DNA of 26,201 bases, taken from the NCBI GenBank assembly GCA_000226015.1, contig JH153612.1, positions 236,496 through 262,696 of the forward strand, written 5' to 3'. This document shows positions 1-11,500 of this stretch, one piece after another (position 1 is the first letter of the stretch; the number at the start of each line of letters is the position of its first letter). The stretch is from Mnemiopsis leidyi. Taxonomy: Eukaryota > Ctenophora > Tentaculata > Lobata > Bolinopsidae. Both the position numbers and the translations under genes were made by a program. The notes beneath the pieces were generated by a model, which was not told the DNA's origin, searched no databases, and was given only the letters and a program-made list of their open reading frames with translations.

Positions 1-285
<285 letters not shown>

Positions 286-290
286 GAGAG

Positions 291-2405
291 GGAATGTAGC
301 TGGTACGCTGTAATCTCTAATTCTAAATTATTATGCACGAAAAAAAATACCATTTTCTTCCTAAAACGAAAAATCATAATCATAATTATATTAGTGATTC
401 AATCGGCATGCCTAGCCCTAAGACATTTTCATGACCCAAAGTCCAACAATTTTAGCATAGCACTGATTAAGGGCGGATCAATTAAGAATTGTGGAGGAAC
501 TAATTTGATCCCCTCGATAGGATGGCTGAAAATCGTCAGATGGTTTTAAATTAATTTTCACAAGAATTTATCTGCGCTGCAGTCTTCATGGAGACGGCGG
601 AAGACATTGCGACCGACCTTCACGAGTAACCTAGAAAATTCGCTTATAAAATTTATAATAATATAAAGCTCATAAGATGACATCTCAAAGTCAACATCAG
701 GTTATGTCTCAATAGCTGATATGCAGTATCTCAGTTTTCTAGTTCTATCGTGATATCTATTTTCACTGTTGAAATATAGGTAAATAATTCTAAAAATGAA
801 AATCTTGGAACAAATTAAACACTGTTCTGAAATATTTTAATAGGAATAACACCTGTCAAATTAATTTTAAAATAGTAGTATAATGAATGTATTAAAAGTA
901 TTGTTAAAAAATTGTTTTAATACTTTCAAGTTTAAGGTTACTGGTTCTATTTGAATTATTATTGAAAAATGGAGTTTTTTCCATGATTATAATAAATAAC
1001 AGATAAAACTAATTATAAAACATAATGGTAAATACTCAAAGCATAAAGCTAAAACTAACAACCTTTGTGTGAACAAATGTTATTAACTCAAGGGCAAGGC
1101 CCAATTGTTTGGGTATTTGATTGCGACTCTGGGTCTCTGGAGTTAAAAAAGCCTCCTTGAATCAACAGATGTGACCGTAACTCGTGCTAACTTGTACAAA
1201 AATTGAAAAACCTAATTAGTGAATTAGGATTTCAGATTTGATATCGATCGCATCCTTTGATATAAAAATAATTGGATCCAAGAATAATTTGGCTCGGCCC
1301 GTGGAGCTAAAGTGCAAAAATTTCGTTTTCGGGAAACAGATGCAAGATGCATAATTTGATTATGATTAAGGGAATTTATCAATTATGCCAGCATCACGTG
1401 TTATGATGATTCAGACCACTAAAAGCATACCAAATTTATTTCAATTTACAACGTTCTTCAGCATGTTGCTTAGTTTGTTATAGCCAGACTTAAATCAAGA
1501 ACCTTACAGTTTAAGAGCTGCTATGATATGAGTATAACCATAAGCTCATACTTGATCTCGAATAGAATTTATTGCTCTCTATATTTTAGTTAAACTACCA
1601 ATTAGGAGACTTAAGTATAGAATATTAAAACCTTAAGATAAAAGTACGTTAGCTTTTGGGAGCCCAATTGTGGAATGTTGACAAGTGACGATTGACTAGT
1701 AGTACTAGTAGTCGTGGACTTTCAATCCTATATTTACCTTTAGTTCTATTCAAGAATGGCTTCTAAGCATGCAAAACAAGGAACTTTTGTATTATAGTGA
1801 CCAGGGTATGTCAGCAACTTCGTATCCATGGTATCATGGGCTAAATTATTCTAATCATTTTTATGTTAAAACACGTGATTAGGATGCGTGATTCAATTCC
1901 AATTATAACGCGTAATCCGGGCGTTATTTATAAGTGCTTTTAAAGAGCTGAGGTCTGATACAGGATTCAGTTTTTATTTGTAGGTTGATAACCTACTGTC
2001 GCGGCCATTACGCGCTCTCACGCATTTCTGGCTTGGCGACATTTCAAAGAAATTCTAGACGCGCATCGCCCGTTAAGTTTTTATGTGCTTCAATGTTAAG
2101 GCTAAGCGCATGATCAATGCTGATTTGTGACTTGCAGGCTTGGGTTATATACGTTGGGTCTAAAATAGTTTTAGTTTTTTATTAATATTATGCTTGGATC
2201 AGATTTGAATTAGTAGTTGAATTAGTAGTTATTTTGAACTATCCTCTAATCTTTTGCAAAGGCAATTTTTACTGATTTGATCCATCCACTGACACAAAGT
2301 AAATATGCGGTATTCACAGTGACACAGTAAATTTATATTCCAATTTCTTATTTCACATTGAACAGTCGTCACATGTGCTTAACTTATAACTCATAAACTC
2401 CAGAG
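291..2405. other. Upstream non-coding region, no gene seen
   Basis: The region is AT-rich with stops in all frames. A CpG-richer patch around 1990-2070 follows a TTATTTATAA (about 1924-1933) and could be promoter material for the large gene, though no element is decisive. A perfect inverted repeat, GTAGGTT-GAT-AACCTAC, lies at 1980-1996. A non-coding first exon cannot be excluded. Confidence 0.5.
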
Positions 2406-2502
2406 ATGCACATTTGGCGGGCATTTCAAAGTAGGGTGGACAGTGGTAGTGGTACACCAATGCTACTTGTAGCCCTGATCTTCATTTCTCTGTTCGGCTC
2501 AG
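2406..2502 (+). CDS. Exon 1: start codon and signal peptide
   Basis: The first ATG (2406) has G at -3 and an in-frame TAA just upstream at 2394-2396. A second in-frame ATG at 2460 begins a compact hydrophobic core (MLLVALIFISLFGSG) typical of a cleaved signal peptide. Starting at 2406 adds 18 polar residues before the core. The exon closes at TCAG|GTTTGA, phase 1. Which ATG is used, and whether a non-coding exon lies upstream, cannot be decided here. Confidence 0.75.
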
Positions 2503-5500
2503 GTTTGAAGTTATACTGTGGTTCTCTGTCTTATCTGTGCGGTTATCTTGTTCGCAAAATTCCCTGCCTGCATTCTGCATGCTGAAACCTGCTTTACCTT
2601 TTTGACCTATTTTTGAAGAATTTGTATTTGTGAAGAGGGAAGGTCAATATAATTGAAAAACATCATCAAACCTATTTTCCATTCTGAATTCCAATTTCCG
2701 GCATATGTGGATGTTGAAGCTAGTAATAATCGCACACTTCATATAGACAAATAATAGACAAATATTAGACAAATAATAGACAAATAATAGACAAATAATA
2801 AACAAATAATAGACAAACCGCTATCCTACCCAATACTCATTGCGCTTCAGGTTTATCATGGAGGTCTGTATCGAGAGGAAATTCCAATACTATCTACGTT
2901 GATTTTGACAACTACGACTTTGAAGTGGAGGCACGCGGTCACAATGCCCACTTTGACATTCATTGGAACTTTCCTGCTACTAGCTGGGGTGTCGGCACGG
3001 AGTGGAACTTACGATCTGACACTCGGTCTATAGAGTGGGACATTCACAGCTCATATGGCTCTGGCTGTGATGGAGACGGCTATTTTTCAAATCTGCCATA
3101 TCCGTCCTCCAGCACGAGAATTTGGCGGTTTAGCAAAGATTCCTCTCATTTTCGAATTCGATGTGACGGCGTTGAAGTTGCTGCAATTCCTCGCTCGAGA
3201 TACAGCTGTATTTCGAGTTATCAATGGGCTAGGTTGGGAACTGGGAGTCACATGGTGTTCTTCAATGGCGATGATTCTGCTTCACAGCGATATCGAGTTG
3301 TAAGGAAATGTTAGTATCCAGTGGATACTTTCTATTGAAAATAACCGTTCTTCAATTCAAACCTGTACGTTTACTTCAGTACATTTTTCAACAAAACTGT
3401 ATGATAGTCTGGCCGTATCTGATGTAATCAAGTTTGTTGATATGTTAATGTGTTGTTATCGTAACAAATTTGATATTCAGGCACCGTAGTGCATGGTGGA
3501 TGGAGCAGCTGGGGAAGCTGGAGCAGCTGTAGTTGTGATCACAGTACAGGAACCGGAACTTATACCAGGACTAGATCTTGTAACAACCCTGCTCCGTCTT
3601 GTGGTGGAAGTTCTTGTTCTGGTCCTTCCTCCGAAACGGGAAGATGTGATAGTCAATGCTGTAAGTTATTTCAACTTAACGAATAAATGTAAGGTGCAAC
3701 CACCGGAAATCGGATTTTAAATCGGGTTGCGTTTTAAATCTTAATCCATCCACAATAGGCAACCCTACTAAAACTAAAAGCAATCCGTTTTTAGAGAACG
3801 AAGAGATATTTTGTTCTCAGAAATCTGAAACTAACGTCTAACAGTTTTATTGTTCTAACCGACAGGTATGACAACAAATGGTGGTTGGACGGACTGGGCA
3901 GATTGGGGAAGCTGTAGTTGTGATCACAGTACAGGAACCGGAACTTATACCAGAACTAGATCGTGTACCAACCCTGCTCCGTCTTGTGGCGGAAGTTCTT
4001 GTTCTGGTTCTTCTTCCGACACGGGAAGTTGTGACAGTCAATGTTGTAAGTTATTTCGACTCATTTTTTAGGTTTTGGTCCAAACCTAAAAAGTTTCCCG
4101 AAAAAAAGAGAAGACCCAAAGCTAAATCCTAATCTGTTTATGGATATACGGGGCCTTTTTGTATGGTATTACTTATGTCAAGTTTAATTTTAAAATTTCA
4201 ACCTATGATGATTATAGTTTAAATAGTAAAACAAATGAAGCTGGTAGTAATGAACTATGAATTAGATTTAGTTAAACGAATCCTCGCAGGTAGGACAGTG
4301 CACGGTGGGTGGACTGACTGGGCGGACTGGGCAGGGTGCGACTGTGATTACAACACTGGAACTGCCACCTGGACCCGAACTAGAACTTGCACCAACCCTG
4401 CTCCATATTGCCACGGAAATTCTTGTACTGGGGAATCTTCGCAAGTTGACAGCTGCGTCGAACAATGTAAGAATTTCCATGGTTGTCTTGAAATTTCGGT
4501 CGATTAAATCATTTTCAAATTACCATCTTTATCTCTACCTGGCCGACAGGTGCCCCACGACACGGAGGTTGGACTGATTACGGAGACTGGACGAAGTGCT
4601 CTGCAGTTTGCGGAGGAGGAACTCAGACTAGAACCAGAACTTGTACCAACCCAGCTCCTCAATTTGGGGGACAATCCTGTTCTGGAGAAGAAACGGATAC
4701 ACGAAATTGTAACCCCTACCCTTGTGATGGTAAAACTAAACCACGTCCTGTATCTCTCTCTTCTTTATTAAACTTAAAGTTTAAAACTGTTGATTTATTT
4801 TGCGTGCACTTTTTAAGTTTCTGTCTTCGATTGATAATACAGTCGTTTCACCAGGATTTGTGACCGTCGACAGAGAAGGTGGCATTATCTCGGACGAGCG
4901 GGAGGGACTCCTGTTATACGGAGGAGGTACTGTTTGTGACGACGATTTCAGCGACAACTCTGCGAATGCCATCTGTGGGGAGCTGGGAGAGAACTACAGA
5001 GCCGTGTCGTGGAGAAGTGGCTACATCTACCCCACCCTCCAGACCAGCAAGACCATCGCCCTCACTGAGGTGGAATGTATTAGTGGAGCCTGGTCCTCCT
5101 GCGTCTCCACCTCCTCTCGCATCAAGTGTAGACACGAGGAGGACGTCCATCTTGCTTGTGAACTAGGTCACGTGACTTCCTTTTTGTGATAGAACATAAG
5201 AACCCTACTCGTGGGGAGGTACCACAAATTTGTTTTACTTCTGACAGCTAATATAAGCGATTGACCGAGTGAAGTTTGATGCGGCCGATCAAGGATGATG
5301 TTGAGCAACTCTGCCACATGTCAAACCAAATTTGCGATGCCTTATCCCATCGGAAACGTTTATCATGATATTTTCTGTTTTTCCATCTTATCTGTTGTTC
5401 ATGTTCAATGTTCATTCTTATACCTGTTGTTTCATTACTAGAAATCAACTTATAAGGGGAGTAAATAGTATCACTAAATAAAATCTAATATTTTTCATAC

Positions 5501-8500
5501 AACTTCAGGGACACCTGTTGATGGAGGTTGGAATGATTACGGAGACTGGACAGAGTGCTCTGCCGTTTGCGGAGGAGGAACTCAGACTAGAACCAGAACT
5601 TGTACCAACCCAGCTCCTCAATTTGGGGGACAGTCTTGTTCTGGAGAAGAAACTGAGAGAAGGAGCTGCAACTCATATTCATGCGGAGGTGATTAAAATT
5701 TGCCTTTACCTTCTTTTCATGTCTTCAACCCGTTTTCAAATGAAAATAGAAGTTTTTTAGTTTTTAATTTTCTTACTTTAGGACAACAAAATGACAATCT
5801 TTCATAAACCCCAGCATTTACCCTGATTGACGAGAATGAAAATCCTGTAACTGACGAGTCTTGGGAGGGTTTATTGGTCTACGGCGGTGGTACAGTCTGT
5901 GACGGCAATTTCAGTTGGAACTCAGCCAACACGATCTGCCGAGAGTTAGGATTTGGAGCTGCAGCGGGGTGGAGGAGCGGTGTAAACTGGGGCTCTGTCC
6001 AGACAGACAAGCCAGTTAACCTGGACAATGTGGTCTGTAGAGGAGACGGGGACTGGTCAGCCTGCACTTTCTCCGAGATCAGTAACTGTGAGCATGAGGA
6101 GGATGTATTTCTCACATGTCAAGGTGGGATGTCAGCTTGGTGAGATAATTCTATTCTTCAAAATTCGAAGGTTCCTAAACTGATGACATTGTGAATATCT
6201 ATAAGAATAAGATCGCATACTGTTTATGAATGAATTGTAGAGTTTCTCGTAAGAAAAATCTTCGTACGTCTATTTGTTATTTTGTTCAGATTTTGGATTG
6301 GTTGGCGCTGACGGAAACTTCATAATCGGCCAAAAAGAAGGTCTACTACTATACAAATCGGGGACTGTCTGTGATACTGGATTTACCGACCAGTCTGCCG
6401 AAGTTCTGTGCCAGAAGATGGGATATCACGGGATGAGATCCTGGAGAAGTGGTCACGTGTTCGGGGACGTTCAGTCCCGATATCAGGTTGCCCTCGGGAG
6501 TGTGGAGTGTAATTCTGATGATTGGAGAACGTGTGAGGTCTCCACGACTAACACTTGTGGACATGATACCGATGTTATTCTTACCTGCCATGGTAAGACG
6601 TGCCTTGTTTTTGTTTAGGGTGAAATGTCGCACGTTGGAGATTTTCGTGTAGCGATTTTTGTAAAACTAAGCCTAACAATACGTCGATAAAGCTTATTCT
6701 TGTATGAAAGTTGTTCTTTTGTGAATTTTGTTAATTTGTTTACATATTGATAAACCTTTAAAGATACTTTCCCTCAGATTTCGAGATAGTGGATGGGGAG
6801 GGAAACGTCGTAACAGACGAAGCCGAAGGTCTTCTTCTTTACAAGGGTGGAACTGTGTGCGACGACCACTTCACTGATAACTCTGCACATGCCATCTGTC
6901 GAGAGATGGGTTACCATGGCGTCCTGTCCTGGAGAAGCGGCCTGGTTTACGGGTCCCTACAAAACGACAAGTACATTTTCCTGGACGAAGTTAGGTGCAG
7001 CTCCAATGTTTGGTCCGACTGCTCTTCTACGGGATTTACCGACTGCAGGCATTCTGAAGATGTCCACGTTTCTTGTGAACTTCGTAAGGGATCAAGAATT
7101 TTCTGAATACATCTGACATTTAGGATTGAAAGAGTTGTGATATTGTCAATGTATTGGTTGTTGTTTGTCATAATATCTTTTTCCCCAACAAATTGTATAG
7201 CTGATTGACGTTATTTTGTTCAGCTACACCCAAAGATGGAGGTTGGACTGATTACGGAGACTGGACGAAGTGCTCTACCGTTTGCGGAGGAGGAACTCAG
7301 ACTAGAACCAGAACTTGCACCAACCCAGCTCCGAGATACGGGGGAGCTGATTGCGCTGGGGAGGATCGGGAAACACAGAATTGTAATCACTATCCATGTG
7401 AAGGTAGGTACCAGTGCCGCTCCTGCTTTAATTTCGCACCCTCTTTCTTTCATTAACCATGGCTCTCAAGTCCGAACTGACATACTTTAGATTAATTTCC
7501 ACCGGTTTATTGAAATAAGATTAAGATGTTCACTTATGCAGATCGACATTTATCTTAAGATTTTCACCTGAAATTCAGGATTCGTCATTGTAAATGCGGA
7601 GGGACAGAGTATAGACGCGGACGAAGAAGGGTTACTTCTCTACGGCGGTGGAACAGTCTGTGACGACAATTTCAGTTGGAACTCAGCCAACACGATCTGC
7701 CGAGAATTAGGATTTGGAGCTGCAGCGGGGTGGAGGAGCGGTGTAAACTGGGGCTCTGTCCAGACAGACAAGCCAGTTAACCTGGACAATGTGGTCTGTA
7801 CATCGGACGGGCTGTGGTCTTCTTGTAGGCGTTCTACTCTTCGAAACTGTGTTCACAATGAGGACGTGTTCTTGAAATGTCAAGGTGAGTGATTGCTCAG
7901 TGCTCTGCTCACACACTTAATTACGTTTTACGTTTTACAATGCTGTGTTTATTGATCGTTTATTCTGCTGGCTAACACATTGGCACATATCAATATGTAT
8001 GTAGTTATCATAAAAAGGAAGCAAGATTGTAAGGTTGCAAAAAACCCTCCTCGCAGATTTCTCTCTGACAAACGAAGCCGGGCACATCATCACCGCCCAC
8101 AAAACCGAGGGTTTACTCCTTCACAAGGACGGAACCGTCAACGGTAAGGGTTTCAGCGACGACGCAGCAACTGCCATCTGCCGAGAGATGGGATACCACG
8201 GAGCGTTCTCTTGGAGGACGGGACTACAGTTTGGGAGGCAGCAGAGCAACAGGGAGGTGTCTATTGGTTCGGTAGACTGCAGTGTGGCGGAGTGGTCCTC
8301 CTGTTTCACTGGGAACTCTACTGAAAACAACCACGAGGAGGATGTCCTGCTCTCCTGCGAATATGGTACTTTGGTCCAGTTTTAAGTTAAAGAAGCGTTT
8401 TTTGTTATTTCAAGTCGAGAAAGTTTTAGATAGTTTGATGTAAAACGCACGTGGTAACCTACCGCCAAAGAATTCACGGCATCCAGAAAAGCTAACCGTT

Positions 8501-11500
8501 TCAATTTTCAATATGCTCTTAATGTCAGGAATCTGTCAAATTCATTAAATTTTTAATAAATTCAATATGTTTTGAATCATTGAACATTTCAGCTCCGGAT
8601 TGTGTGGATTCGGACGGCAAAGCCCAAAGGATACCAGGTAAGTCAATATTACAATGTCTCCGAATTTTTAAAGTAAAATACATTTTTATTTGTAAGTTCG
8701 CCCTAAAAAATTCCAGCAATTGTTTTCCAAATTCTATGCTGGTATTTACTATTTATTTGTGAATACCAACTAGCCTCTTTTAATCATTACACTAGCACGA
8801 TCTTGCAACCCATACATGTACCTTTAAAATAGGCTGGCGAAGGGTACCCTCACACGGTAAACCCTCATAAAATCTGCACGTGCAAAGCGGACAGCAGCTT
8901 CGATTGCGCGTGTCCTGAAGATAACCTGGTCTGTTCTGGTGGTACTTCAAGATGGACCGACGATGATAACTGTAGATCGATTTGCATCAAGGGTATGCAT
9001 TCCACAATGCGCTTATCAAGCTTTTTAATTCGTCAGAATTCTTTGGGAGGAGTCGGACATATTTTCTTTCACTGACAGTGCTTCTTAAATTGATTGGTCG
9101 TATCTGGTACCTCATTGGTCAATCACTGTCACATGGTGGAATTAATACGGAATACCCCTGACTTCTCCTCAAGAAATCTGACGTCCATTTTCTTCGAATC
9201 ACAATAATTTTGAATTTTAAAAGTCAAAATTGATTGCTCAAAAGAAAATAAGATTCTAATGGATATAACACTCCTTATCTATTCGCAGATCCTGGTTACT
9301 GTTACAGCGCGGGAGATCCACATTACTTGACGTTTGATGGAAAATATTACGATTTTCATGGAGTCTGTACTTATCAAGCTGCGAGCTGTGACGACTTCAC
9401 GGTAGAATTATTTCTTCACAACATAAATTGATGTTGTTGAGAGTGCAAACTTGATCACCACACTAAATCAACCTGGGTTTGCCGTCGATTAACTATATGG
9501 GTTTGCCTTTCCAAAACTTACCCATATATTAATATCCGGGTAAGATTGGGAAATGTTCATACTTTCCACGTACAGGTTTATCTAAAAAACGTTGATCTTT
9601 ATGGAGGAGCCCCAAGATACACCTACCGAATACAGCTCAGATTCAAAGGACACGAGTTTATTATCGGACCTAGATCTTCTGCAACTGTAGACGGCAAAGC
9701 AGTATGTGATTCCAGACTTCTTATGTCAACATTAAATCAAGTTCAGGTTTTTCTTGATGTTAACCAATAATTGCTTTTACATTTATCATAGTCACTATGT
9801 ATAGTGTTTTGTATCTGTAACTGTACTTTCCAGGTTCAAACTCCGTATGTCCGAAAATTCTCTAATGGAGATAAAGTCGAAATTATACACAATGGACAAC
9901 TGGAGATTTTACTGTACCAGTACAGCAAAAACAGAAACCCCGCCGTCAGATTGAAAGCAGACGACGGTCGCAGGTTTGAATACCATTTTCTGTAACGTTC
10001 CATCATTTTCCATCATATAACTGTTTTTAAAAGTTACATCTCAGGAAGGAAACTATTCGACCAAAATCTCTTCGTAGTTAATTCCCCCTGCTTCTCTGCC
10101 AGTTACATTAACGCGTACATCTGGCTTCACGGATCCTGTTCTGGGATCACGGAGGGACTCTGCGGCAACTGGAACGGAAACAGCGGCGATGACCTCTTCA
10201 GGAACGACCCCAACGCGCACGGGGAGAAGTTCAAGCAGTTCGACGAGAACTGCCCTGCCCCGCCTCCCCCGTACGACCCCTGTAACGCTATCGGCCCGAA
10301 CGCTAAAACTCAGGCAGAAGAAATCTGTAACCGTCTCATAGGTAATACTGCTAGAAACATGTTTGACTTTTAATCTGAGTCGGACGCATCTTGAGTTTTG
10401 GACCCATTTATAGCAATCTGTTTAAAGTTTGTGTTGAAGTGTATTGCTATCTGGATTTCACAGATACAAAACCTTGACACAATCTCCCCAGAGGACCCTT
10501 TCTCTGCTTGTGGGAATGTAGTTCCAGTGGGGGACACAAAGGAAGGTCTCTTCAACACCTGCATGACGGACGTGTGCCATTGTAAACTGGATGAGGTTAG
10601 TAAGGGTGTGTCACATGTGGGTCATCACACTTAGACACACTCTATCTTATACTGTTTAATCACACTTAGACACACTCTATATTATACTGCTTCTGTCATT
10701 CTGTCATTTTTCTAGTTTGCATATCATAGTCATATTTCCTGTTCTGATCTGGACTTGTATAATACTACAATGCTGATTTTAATTCTGAGTTTCCCAACCA
10801 ACTTGAATTTTCTAAGCGAATTTTTTTCAGACGTGCGCCTGCCCCCAATTTGATGCATATGCACAAAAGTGTATTGAAAATGGAGTTGATCTGAATGATT
10901 GGAGGGAAGAAGTTGCATTTTGTCGTAAGTACAAACTTTATAATTTCAATAACCTTGTTACTCTTTTATAACTGTAACTATTTAGAACTGTAATGATCAA
11001 CTATATTACAAATAGTTTGAATCATGAATTGTTGCTCAAATTAAATGCAAGCATGAAGCAGCGTGAAATCCTTGCAAAAAACAAGACTTCTAATCCGACA
11101 TGATCTCCAGCGTACGACTGTCCGTCTGGACAAGTATACAAACCCAACGGTACTGTCCCGTCCCCCACCTGTCTGGAGAAAAACCCGACAATAACTGGGA
11201 CAGTCAGGGGCTGCTTCTGTCCGGAGGGCCAGTATCTGCAAGACGGGAACTGTGTCAGGGCTAACCAGTGCAAATGTCTACATGAGGGGGTCTTCTACAA
11301 TGTAAGAGTTTAAAAGTTTGTGTTTTGGTTGAGACTGGTTTTGTCGAGGTGTTACCCGACTCGCGCGCAGTAGACGGATATCATCTCGACCAGACTGGTT
11401 GAGAATAAAGTTTCTGATAACTTGAAATCTGAAGTTCTCCACAAAGCCTAATTATTTTTCTGTTATACAGAATGGGGATGAGATCCGCGATGAAGGAGAC

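Noticed and set aside
8366-8842. Boundary between two separate genes (SRCR/TSP1 gene and VWD gene)
   Set aside because: Phase and frame continue through exons 14-17, and I saw no signal peptide or polyadenylation signal in between.
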